Of a DNA stretch of 64,000 nt, positions 12,001 through 25,100 are shown in pieces. Position numbers and translations under genes: made by a program. The DNA comes from Margaritifera margaritifera (lineage: Eukaryota > Mollusca > Bivalvia > Unionida > Margaritiferidae). The stretch covers positions 3,214,501 to 3,278,500 of the forward strand of contig JAQPZY010001579.1 in NCBI GenBank assembly GCA_029931535.1. Reading direction: 5' to 3'. The notes under the pieces are model-generated. The model searched no databases and was not told the origin of the DNA. It worked only from the letters and a program-made list of their open reading frames with translations. The stretch's first letter is position 1, and the number at the start of each line of letters is the position of its first letter.

Positions 12001-15000
12001 CATATTGCTTCTGCTATAAGCACAGTAAATGTTGTATGATGGCTCATTTGATCAATATAAACTTTGCTGTTGGTTAAAATTCAAGATGTTCCATTAACAT
12101 TTGAAATGATTGTACTTGATTAGTATGAGAATATTTACTTGAACAGAGCCAAATAATCAAATGCACCTCAAACTAGTCTTCGTCTATAAGCCAATTGACT
12201 CATTTAAAAAGGAACAATTAACATTTTCAGTTGATAAAGATTCAGTCTCACAGCATAAATTTTGTGTTTTGTGATGTTCACAAAATTCCCCATTAAATTT
12301 ACAAGAATGCAATTACTTCCAAACCAGGGAGTAAAATACTGAATTTATTAAATTCTTATTTAGAGGTCTGTCATTGTATAATCTTTTTCTTTTTTTAAAT
12401 TTAATATATTGATGTAAAGATTAAACATGAATTCATATAAGATTTCAAGTTATAATCCTTCATATGTTTCAGCCATGTGATGACAACATGCAGTATCAAG
12501 TCCGAAATAGACAGGTTTTGCGACGTCCATACTCCCGACACCGATGTGACAACCCTCTAGAGGAGTCTCATCTCTGTGATAGGGGAGATAACTGTATAGA
12601 GCACAGATGGGAGTTTTCAGAGTGGACGAGTTGTCTGGTTAATGGTGGTTTGGATGAATGTGGTTTAGGTCACATGCAACAACATGCCATCTGCAAGAAC
12701 CGTTTTCATGAAGAGGTGGATAGTTATATGTGTGAAAAGGTTCTTGGCCCAGTTTCTGAGCCCCTGGTTGTTTCTTGCCAAGTACCATGTGACATTGACT
12801 GCCTTCTCACTCACTGGACCTCTTGGAGTGAATGCAGTCACACCTGTGGATTAGGTATAATATAGTATAGTCAGTATTTTGTTTTGCAGCAGCCTTACCT
12901 ATCAGCATCATAGCATCTTATCATCCAGATTATAACATCATGTCATAAATATCATGTCACTTTATTGCAAGATGTGTCATGGCAAAGTCCATATAACATT
13001 GATTGCCTTCTCATTTGCTAAACCTCTAGGAGCAGATGTAGTCAGAACAATGGAGTTTGTAGAGTCTTTGTTCTGTCTCATATTGGCAAAAGAAATCAGT
13101 GTTATATATATCATGTCACTTTCTTCAAGATGTTTCATGGCAAAATCCGTATGACATTGATTGCTACAGTACAGCTCACGTGATTTTTTGGAACTCCATA
13201 CGGTGGGGTACCTAATCCCCTCCACTTTAGCTCCGCGATAGCACTCCGTGGTGGAGGCATAAATTGGCATAAATACCTACAAATCACCACCGCGTTTCGG
13301 CAGGCACGCCGATGTAAACTCCACCGTGGAGGGGCTAGTCGACATTACTGATTGACATCTGAACAGCCAATGAATGAAGACAACCTATGGAAAGACTGAG
13401 ACGTCTGGAATGATTTACAACCGGATACCATCTGAAGAATCAGTCGTTTTTATTTCGATCATATATTTGGACATTAAAAAAATAATTTCAAAAGGGTTGT
13501 ATATTCAGTACACATTACTGTTTATAAAAGGTTGATCGACTTCTTTTGCAATAAGTTTATGATTTTAATTTATTTCAAAGAAATATGAACAAACTTATGC
13601 ACTGATTTGACGAGAAGCACACATTGCTGAGCTTCTCAAGCAGAATAAATTTATCATTTTGTTCCAAAGGAAAGTAATTCTCTGAGATATGGACAATTAA
13701 AATCCAAATTGACATCTGCTTCATCTTACCCCATCCTCCCCCCCCCCAACAACAAACCTAAAACACTGAATTTACACTGAAATGCAAACCGCGTGCTTAG
13801 TCTTTAAGCAGTAATAGTAGAGTCACGAGGCTGAATATTATGACTGCATGTGTACTGTAAGGGACTGACCATTTAATATACGGGGTTTATATGTTGTTTT
13901 GTTTTTTTTGACCGGGATATTTTTTGTTCTTTCATCACAGTATTTATTTATTTTAAGTTAAATATGGAACGGATTAACGTCTGCTACAAAAATCAGAGAA
14001 AGACAATTGTTTTCATGCATTTACCCTCCCCCCCCCCCCATGGTTGGAAAATTCAATTTTCTCTCCCTAATAAAGACTTTACTTCAGCGGATGTTCTACA
14101 GAAATCAAGGCAGTGACCATTGTGAACACTGTTGTAAAATATTAACAAGGGTTTGCATCAAAGGATGATGTAAGTTTCAGCTTGAGAACAGTGTGTTTTT
14201 ATCACACGAAGCCATCTGACTTAGCGCGTTGTACTTTACAGCTGCATTTATGGTCCCGCCATTAACAACGGAAGTTTGATAATTGTTAGTAATTAATCTG
14301 AACTTGGCTAATTACTGAAATGAAAAATAATATGGAAAATTCTAAAATCTGAGATGTTCAGAGATTTTAATTTCCAACAAGTTTAGAGCATTTTGCATGG
14401 ATGTATTGTCTCCATGTGTATCCTATTATTTGCTCATTTTCCTACGGCGAAAATATAACAATAAAATATACTTTTTTAATTATGTTTATGCAGATATTAA
14501 AGAATGCAGTTTCCTGTTTGTGACTGTTAGAGCCTTTGGTTATTGAGCGTGTTTCTGTTTCTTACCACTTGCAAACTTTTCCAGATTTCAGTTTACGATA
14601 ACTTGTGCAGTAGTGATTTGGATTCCATATTTTATGAGAGAGAGAGAGAGAGAGAGGGGGGCGGGGAACTTTACTAAGAAGAGTTGATGATCTAAACTTA
14701 TTCATCTTATTTTTCTGTATTATGCAATAGGAAAACGAACAGAAAAGAAAAAGTTAAACATTAATTTCATCTGATGCACAAGTTTGTCAAATCAATGGCA
14801 AAGAAAACAAACCCGCAGAAGCGTTGCTGTTGTACTTTTAGGTTAACAGTTAGCACATGAAATTAACACATCAATATCAAAGAAAACACGCAGTGCTGAT
14901 GGCTTCTATTGTGCTAGGTTACTTGCACGTGTCAACTACATGTATCTAGGATGACCTTTTGCGACCATTTGTGATTTTTAAAAAAACCCGCTACTTTGGT

Positions 15001-16087
15001 AATTAATGCAAAATAGTACAGTTTAAAATAAAATAACGATGTGAAATCTTAATAATGCTTTATTTAAGCGATTGGATGTCAGAAAACAACGTACAATATG
15101 TGAATGAGTACTCTTGCATGGAGTAACCATCGGAACTTGTGCGATTTTGTTTCACTTCAGTCAGGTATGACTGCAGCTTTGTTATTAATTTTTTCGATGT
15201 TTATCGTTTGTTTCATTGCAGGTAGTACAATATCACTGACTTTCATATGATCATTACAATTTTGTATTGCGTTTACTGAAAAAGAAATAAGGATATGAAT
15301 GCATGTTTAGATTCCGATAACATAGTATTGAAGAAAAAGAAATTAAATTCATTGCGCAAAATGTAGTATTAATTCAGTTTACGAGGCATTGTCATTACGT
15401 TATCATCATCTTAAATATGATTTGGCACTATGTATCATACATTATCTTCGTTAGAACAAGGAAATATTTATAATTAACTGAATTACTACGTTTTTTTCAG
15501 TGTCAAAAAGTTAGCAAATTGCTCCCCAGAGGGATAACGATGTAGATAAATCGGTGCCCCCCCCCCCAGTCTCTCTCTCTCAACCTCTGCTTGCATGGGT
15601 AATAAACAATAAACCACGCCCATATTATCGAGACCACGTCCACTCCGCGGTGGTGATCGGATGCGACTCCGTGAGAAAGCGTGGTGTGCAGGGCTATTCT
15701 CCACGAGACTCCATGACAACTCCGTCAGGACGCGTGGAGTGATGGTGGAGGGGTTTTTCTTAATCCTCTCCACCCCCACCGCGATGCGCGGAGTTCTGAA
15801 AAATCATGTGAGCTGTACTGTACCTCATTGCTAAACCTGTAGTAGTGGACATAGAACTGTGAACTTGGCAGAGTCTTTGTTCTATCTCATATTGGCCATA
15901 GACATCAGTGTCATAAATATCAAATACAACATTGTGGCATAACAATATGCATCAAATTAAACCTTTCAGATTCATTGAACAATGTAAATTCTATGTCAGT
16001 TTCTATTCACTGGCTGAAGCTAAAAGGAAGACATAGGCATCACTTGGTGAGTTGACATGATCGTTTTTAAGTGAGCATTTATTAAAC

Positions 16088-16118
<31 letters not shown>

Positions 16119-19100
16119 TGTATATAAAACAAATACAAGTTGAAGATGTAAAATTTGCTCTTCTGACAATCATTCTTTTCCTTCTAATTAAAAGTGATTA
16201 GCATGACAAAATACTGTGATTCTGCCTTACCGTCCTTTTATCTTTCCTTTCTTTAATCGAGAATTTTAAGTTTATGCACTATGTTGTTGAATCCATTTGA
16301 TAAACTTAGGAATATTAAAAATTGACATAAAATTGTATTGTGGTGTATTTCACTGTTGATAAGCTTGTATAACAAATTTCAAAAATATGCTTATTATCTT
16401 CATTTTACAGTATTTCAATATAATCATATTTTCTTTCATTTGTTATTAGGTGCAAGCTATAGAACTCGTGCCATTGTTCAGGAGCCACAAGGGAATGGTA
16501 GAGCTTGTCCTGCATCACTCCTGCAGCACAAACCCTGCCTCAACCAGGGATGTTACTCATGGGCTGTCTCCCCTTGGTCTGATTGTACTTCTGAAGTAAG
16601 CAGCAGTTTTTATGTCCTACCATAATGACAGTGGTAAGGTCATATATTGTTACCCTGGTCCATCCATATGTCCATATGTCAGCACATCACACCTTGATTA
16701 AGATTTATTTTTAGATCATTTCAGTATGCAGAAATAATGTCCTGGCCCCACTTTCACTCAGCAAATACAAATGTCTTCCCCAGATCGAGAGTTTTTAATA
16801 TATTTCTAATTACTTGTTTGGTAACAATGATTCTTTCACAGATCATTCTGCATGCACTGTGGATTAAAATACTGTCATTAAAAATCTAGAATTTTACTTA
16901 AAAGATTCTTTTTTTATTTCTTAGGAAATTTTTTAGGGTTTCCTCAAAATTGATGAACTCTTTTTTTTCAGTATTAAGAGGTTTCCATGTGTTAAATTTA
17001 AAAGTAAAAAGTGATTTTGCATCCTTTCTACTTTCTCTTCCTCAGGCAAAAATGCAGGTTTCATGTGAAGAATCATCAAGAAGACAATGTAAAGTCTAAA
17101 TTTGAGGAGAAAAGTTTAAACTTTTAATGAAACTGAAGCTAGGCCCCACTTTCTTAAAACTTATCAACTTGTACACATACTCAACTCTTAATATGTTCCT
17201 TCTGTAAAATTTGTATGAAGTCAAATTTAAGATCAGTTCGACAATCTTAAGCCCCAAGATTAACCAGCTTATTTAAAATGCAGATGTAATGCAGTTATCA
17301 TCTCCAGTTTACATATATCAGCTTATTTAAAATTCAGATGTAATGCAATTATCATCTCATGTTTACAAATATCAGCTTATTTACAATGCAGATATATTGC
17401 AATTATCATCTCAAGTTTACAAATATCAGCTTATTTCAAATGCAGATATACTGCATACAAGCCATAACATGACATGTCACATGAAAAACACGATTTTGGA
17501 CTCCCAAACCCCCCAACATGGTCGTGTTTCAAAATACATGATTTTCAGCAATCTTAGCGAGAAAAAAAAAATTCCCACAAAAAAGTACATTTCTTGATCA
17601 CGATGATATATGCCCATAATCTGTGGTATGTATAAACAGTAAACAGTCTTGCTCTGAGCTCATGTAAATCTATCCGTGAAGCAGTTGATACAGATGTTTT
17701 AGAGACAATTAAAAGGTAAGGCGGTCAGCGATAAACAGACACCTGTCAGAGATTTACTGAATTGGCTCACAATAGCTAGGGTGATGTGTTGTGTCAAATC
17801 CTTTGAGCACTGCTGAGGGAGAGTCCATTAGACTAATTTGCATAGGTAAAGTTAACTAAGTGGAACAGCCCAATTTGTCTGAAGTTAAGTACATCAAACA
17901 GATGCGCGTTGAAAAACAAATGTTATTAATACACATCACTGACTGCATTGAATGAGAATGTTGAAGCCATCTTTATTAAAGTTTGTGATCAGCGGCAACA
18001 TTTCTTTGAAGTCAGATTTTTACTCCATATATAAAATTCAAAACATGATTATTTTTGGTAGGTTGAACAACAACACCATTCAATCTCTAACACAGTGTTG
18101 CACCTAGGATCCAAAGGTCAGGTGACAATGTGTCCCTCACCTTCCAGAATTGGGGGACACACAACATTTTAAAGGGACAAAGGAATATTGTAGTACATAA
18201 TCCACTAGAAGTGCTAAAAAAATGAGATAATCATATTTGCTTCGACACTTTTGCCACCTTAACTTTCTCGTATTTTCCTTGGACATTTACATGATTGCAA
18301 TAAACGTTTTATCATGTGATCAAGTAACTCATGACAACATTAACATGTTTGAATATCTGGTTAACCTGAAATGAACTGCACCATGGAATTTTAATAATAT
18401 AAAGGTATTAAATAATTATTCAAATGACAAATTGTGTATTTGCGTAAATTGGTACCTTTTTTCATTCATTCAGCCTGAAAATAAATTAAATCTTCACTGC
18501 CGTAGGCATGAATTTAACCTCAAAAATACATTACATTAGCGGCTATCAAAGACTTTAGCAACTTGGCGGACTACTACAAACCTTAAATGTTTTCATTGCC
18601 AGATTCATTGTTTTGAAATGGATATTCATTGTCATCTTACAGGTTTTATCACTTTTAGTGACTTTGGCCATTGCTTGTGCCAACATTGATGTGGATGCAC
18701 ATTCACGAAGGAAAAGTATAGGCATATTTGTGAACACAAATGACAATTGCATTACCGTCAGACCAACTACTGAAAGCAGCAAAGACTACATGTAATTAAA
18801 ACTACATTCCACTGTCCAATGGATTTTAAAGACAGTAACTTGGTGTATTTTTTTGATTTAATGTCAGTGAGGTTGTGGCCATGTTTGTGGTGATGTTATT
18901 TGACAATTATAAGTCTACCATTTTTAAAATAAATTTTTTTTTAAGAATATTAAATGCTTCAGAGAACACAGATGGTATTTTCTTTTATTCAGATTTGAAT
19001 TTCCAGTCATTTGCTATGGGTTGATTTGAAAAGATAACTTATTCTCATTTGGATGATGTCACTTTTGGGGGGGTCACATGCACTGACCCCCCTTGAGACC

Positions 19101-22100
19101 TCAAAACACAATTTTTTAGTCTAAAAATCCCCCCAATACTGTCTGGGAATATGGCAAGTATGATACTGCAATTATCATCTCAAGTTTATAAATATCAGCT
19201 TATTTACAATGCAGATGTAATGCAGTTATCATCTTAAGTTTACAAATATCAGCAAGCAAACGTTGAGCTAAAGAAGATCTTACATGCATGCACATTTCAA
19301 ATGAAATTAATGACACGAGTCAATTTGGCCATTCCATGAGTTTCTTAATTTTCATTTTAAATGAGATGTAAGATTTTGTTTATCACATGACAAAAAATAC
19401 TGATTATATTTGACCAAACTGCAGAATAATGTAGTGAAATGACTTTGAAATAAACTCCGATGCCTCAGACATTACAACTTTCCTTTGGGTGACATTATGA
19501 TGTAATTTGTGACATCATGAGGTGTTATGACACATGGTACATAATATAAAAATTAACATAAATAACACACTAGTCATGTCATAACAGATTTTACTCAATG
19601 CTGAGACATTTTATGAAAGTGGGCCAGCTTTTATGAGGTTAGCATGATGCAAAATAAAACTAATGATGTAAGATTTATAGATTTATTGTAAATTCTACAT
19701 TTATTTTGCTCTTTTTGTCAAGCACATATATAGTCACCTTTTGCTGTTCATTGTATAACAGCTTACAACAGTTGAGAATAAATATGAGAATAAATAATGC
19801 CACTATATGTTCGTTGCACAATTACTTTCTGATATTGTGTCAGAAATGCTGAATTGTCATCAGGTTATTGTCAGTTATGTAATAAAAGTAGTCATTCAGT
19901 AACTTGGGGTGGGAGGAATTTTGTCTTGTCTCTCACAATATGTTTTGAGTCAAAGCAAAATGTATTTTCAGTTGTTTAAACAATGTTGTGAATTTTAGGC
20001 ATCATTTGATAATGTTAAAGGGTATAATTTGATAATAGCTTTAATTCATTCCATGTTGTGTTTTGTAGCCACCTATTTAAGATATTCTAAATAAAATTTC
20101 CATTTAAAATGTTTACAGTGACAAATTTATAACAATTTCCTCTTGAGAGAGATGTGAAATCAAGCTGTCTGAATGGCATTATGCATTTAGTGCATGATCA
20201 GCTGAAGTAATGAGAAAGGGAGCACAGTTTTATCCAGGCTGATATTTGACCAACAGAACTTAAATCTGGACTTAAACTGAAGTCTTGATTATAATAATCT
20301 CAATGGCTGAAATTTAAGCTTTAAAGGGTTTCTTCTGTGGTTTTTAAAAGTTTGCTTTTTTTGTTGATATTCAGCATTAACAATTTAATTAAATACGTCT
20401 CGTGTACCTACAGCCATCCATATCTGTGTAGGTGTCAGAAAAATGACTAAAGTGTATGAGATCTTTCGACTATTCCGTACATTAATGAGCTTCCCGGTCA
20501 TGTGACTCTGTGACGTCAGAGATGGGATACCTGAAGCATTCGGCTATTTAGCCTTGTTGTGAACTTTTTATTCCTGAATTTAGTCATTTTGGAAATAAAC
20601 ATTGCATTTTCAAGTGTGGACTGACATTTTGATCACTCATAAATCCAGCCATACCAGTTTGAGCTGTTGTCGAATGAACTCGTTGATTTTGACAGCTCTG
20701 AAGCTCATGGATCAGACAAGAACTCTGATGTGAAAGACGATATCAGCATCGGAAGACTTGTTAACAGGAACTGGTATGTACCGTTTTCTGTATGTTTTAC
20801 TGTTTATACTTCAAAAATATAAGTTCAGTTTTATTTTTAGTACCACCGAATATGAATTTGATTGTTGATTTGAATAGTAAGAGATCCACCTTATCAGTGT
20901 TAGGGTTAGGTTGGGGGAATGTATACAGTGATGGGTTGGATATTCATTATGTTTACCAATATACATGCAGGCGATATAATTCAATTAGTTTGGGACAAAA
21001 CTTAAGTATGTGGCAGGTTCTGTGTCATTGTGTAAAATTGTGCTTTTAAAAATGTGATTGTGTATCTGTGTGCAGAGATATATGATATATCTGTACATGC
21101 ATGTCTCTAGTGTTTATTTTTTTTCTGACTGAAAAGTAGTTTTCATCATTTGCAATGGAGTGCATGTCATGCACCCTGTTTAAGTGTCTCAAATAATGAC
21201 ATCCTTTTCTCCATTATACACAATCTTGTGCTTATACAAATAAACCTGCTAGAGAAACCACCAACCCTTTTGCCAACAAAAAGTCATCTTTCATTGTATG
21301 TGGTCTCTCAAAAGAGGTAATTGTTTAATATTTAATAATAATTGAGCCATTTATTAAGAATCTGGTATTAAATTACAGGCTGCCTCCCAAAATGGGACAT
21401 TCATATTAGCTTTTACTGTTATATTACCATTGTAGTACAACCTACGTATTAGTCATTCTTTCTTCATTGCTTCTTTCATAGGTGTTTTTGTGGTTTCTGG
21501 TAGCTCATGCCAGCTGGGATAGAGAGTACCTTTTGCCAGGAATTGGTTCCAATGGAAACGAAAACTTTCAAGAAGCAGAAAGACTCCATGACCAGACAGT
21601 GTATTTTACACTGCACAAATCACCACTTTTTGAAGGTTTCATTAATCCAGTTTGCATGGATGGAAAATCACTGACAATAACCAATTTATTAACATATTTT
21701 ATTTATTATGCAAGGAACAAAAAAAAAAAAAACTGTCACAGGAGGTAAGCATAATGTTAACCTGTCCTCAGACTCAATGGTGACAGTCACATACATTGAA
21801 TATCAGTAATGTCAAAGAAAAATACAAGATTGTTAAATATCAAATAATTAGAGATGTTAAAAGGGTCAGGGTATATATATTAGGAATGTACAATACATAT
21901 ATGCACTATAAAATGCTGCCAATAGACAATTTGTAAATGGCACTTACTAAGAAGAGTAAATAGTCAAGTTATCCCAATCCAATCCAATATTGTCACAACA
22001 GCATCATTTCCTATATACACACGCAAGTCCTAAAGTAATGGGCAAATATGTCAAAAATGTTTGTTGGCAATTTACAGCAACAACTGAAATGACTTTTTAT

Positions 22101-25100
22101 GCCAATATATAATGCTGGTTGAGATTAGTGCATATCAAAGGACCGTATTAGTTACATTGTGCTTCACTGGGACCTCAATAGACGAACTTGTGAAACAATG
22201 AATGGAAGTTCAGGGGCTATAACTCCTCCAATTGATTATGTGGAATGTTGGGAAATCAGGTCATTGAAAGTCTCATCAGTATAGAACTCCACCCCAAATT
22301 AAAATCCAACAATCGCCATTACATTTCTCTTGTGGAAAGCAAATAGTTGGCAGATGGAGAGCCCAATGGATGCAGTTACTATGGAGTCTGACAACTTTGT
22401 TGAGAGGTGTCCTAATTAATGGTGACTTTCACTATTTCTTACTCTGTATAAAATTATAATTGCCCCTTGTATTTTCATGGAAATTCCCCTCCACCCAAAA
22501 ATAGAAGAAGGGTTTATTTTATAGGATGCAAGGTTTATTTACCATGGCAAACTGCAGTTTTGAGCAGTCTCATATTTTTTTAAAAGTTTCCAAATCTGTA
22601 AATCAATGTGTTTCAGTGGTATGTTCTCTTTTTTGTCTTTAATCGAAGCAACAACAAAAAATATCTTTTCTGTCCATGTCATTTTATGCATCTTCAGTTA
22701 TACTATGCACTGAGTATACATCCCATAAAGCAAAACACCAATGTAACACCATATATTTATGTTTCTATTCTGTTTATTTTTTCTACTGTAATAGTGATAT
22801 CATTTGACCTATGAGTAAATCATTAGTTTACAAGTCAGTACCTTGAATAGTTAATTTTAGTACATGGCACAAAAAATGTATCATAAATGCAGTCTACAAA
22901 TGTACTTTTAAGCATTGGATAGTCTTCTGAGGTAAACTGCAAAAAAATGTTTTGTTGATCAGTCTCCGTGAGAAGTTCATTGTCTGTAGTCAATTTTATT
23001 CTTTTTTATAGTTTATCCTCCTGCATGCCCGGGAATGTAGAATACTGTATATACTCATGTATAAACTGGGTCCAAATGCAAACAACAATAACCCTGATCT
23101 GCCATCGCATAATGCGCCGGCAGATCAGGGTCTATGCTGTTTGTTCTACTGATTGGTCCTTACAAACTGCATAGACCCAGATCTGCCAGCATATTATGTG
23201 ACGGCAGATCTGGGTGTTTGCAGTTTGTATCGGCTTATACGCGAGTATATACGGTAGGTCCGATGTGCCCACCTGCATGTTGTAATGAGACTAATGGAAG
23301 CAGAAGCCATGGTGTGTCAGTGGCTAGTATGCTGGACTCATGATCTGAAGTGTGCAGGTTCGAAGCCTACCACTGGATCAGCTGTTGTAGGTTTCAATGG
23401 TGTGGCCTTGGGCAAGGCAATTTACTACAGTTGCCTTGGCACTAAGCAACACCCTTGTGTTGTGCCCTAAAACTCCAAGTCTGATGCTATGGTTTATTAT
23501 ATCTTGAGCACCTATTTCTAACAAGAAACTCCTTGTCTACAGGCTTGAATTCTGATGTTAATGACTCAGGAGCATATGGAACAAGATTTCTCAAGCCAGT
23601 CTGTGCTTCCTGGTAGAAGGGGTACATCTGCCTGAGCCCAACTGCACATAAACTGCAGAGAAAATAATTAATTGTTAAATAATTATGAAATTTATTATCA
23701 TATTTTATATATCGCTTGTGAAAACTGTCAGTAGTCTAGGATATAGAATTGTCCCATAAGTAAATAGAATAATTAGTACTTTCATAAATATTAACTCAGA
23801 ATTATGTAGGAAAATAGAATAGTCCTTTGTGCATCACTTTTGTAAATAATGAACAGGTTTCACAATATACAGTGATACAGGTATAAGAGAGCAACCAGTG
23901 GGATTAGCTTAAACTGGATGCAATATAAACTTTAGGTGGATGTTATGGTAGTTGGTTACTATATATATTAAATGTATTATATTGAATCTTGAAAAATGTT
24001 ACTATCATGTAAATGTCTTTTACAGCAGGTTTGATTACATGTGTGTAGCTTACATTTATGTATTGCATCTATCTATATATCCACCCATATTGTTGGTAAG
24101 AGAATCAGTTGCTATTTTCAAATGTTGCTTTCTCCATGACTGGTCTTGCTACCACCTCTAGACGCTCCTTAGATTTAGGGTAGGATATTGTCCACCATTT
24201 GTTCCCCTCTTTCATTAAAGCTTGGGTCTTATTTGAGTTTTCACTGAAATGAAGGGCAGCTACAAGGACCCTGTAATAGCAGAAATACATGGAACAATAT
24301 TATCCACAGTTTTGAATTTTATCAATGCTTTAATTTACATATTTGTTTATTGCTTGATAATAATTTCCTACTGAAGCCTACCTATCATGCATCACAGAGA
24401 ATAATTTGAGCAATTGTTTCTTCAGCTTTTGGTATAAACTGGATATTTTCTTTAATGCATGTACCCAATCAACACATCAGAGGTCACACAAGAGTTATGT
24501 ATCTTTGCAATTGGTTAGAGGTCTTCGTGCAAAACAATGCATTAATCATTACATGTGTATAGGGTATTCGTTTAAATGAAAGAGAGAAAATGATAAATAA
24601 ACACAATCTGTAAGAAATTGGTCCATTTTTAAAGTAAATAGAAAGGCTAACAAAATAATAATATAATTATGCTTACTTTTTTGCATATATTTGCTGAAAT
24701 TGCTTTTAAATGTAAATACTTTTTTACAACATACATGTACGTAGGTAGTTCCAATGAATGCTGTTAATTCAATTTCAGTTTGTGCCAATCAAAAGTCACA
24801 TAGAATTTATTTTCTAAGTCTGACTATGTGACCTACATTGCTCTTTTATATTCACCTCTTTCATGTTGTCACAGTGTAAATTATTTATTTCCAAGCATTA
24901 GAGTTTTATGAATAAGTTTTAGTGTTTTGCATTTTGTCTCTATTTGTAATTAAAATTGATTAAAATTTTAGATCAATATCATCGTCATCTTATTGTTATT
25001 GTTATTGTTATTATTATCTCCATGCTTTCTGAAAAAAGATGGTTACATATGAGCAAGCAATACCATCAGTGGCGTAACACCACCCCTGCAATGCTGGGGG

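Larger units (their letters stand above)
8248..12472 (+). other. Intron 2 of the THSD7-like gene (GC-AG type)
   Basis: Donor GCAAGT and acceptor TTTCAG, phase 0. Outside the listed minisatellites and pogo-like MITEs, 8250-8800 and 9130-9800 show no coding pattern that I trust. 11980-12470 is featureless AT-rich sequence. Confidence 0.75.
12855..16449 (+). other. Intron 3 of the THSD7-like gene
   Basis: GT-AG, phase 1. It contains decayed copies of the end of exon C and a 2.65-kb TIR element. The last 600 bases (15870-16449) hold a TA/TATG microsatellite near 16088-16128 and otherwise nothing recognisable. Confidence 0.8.
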
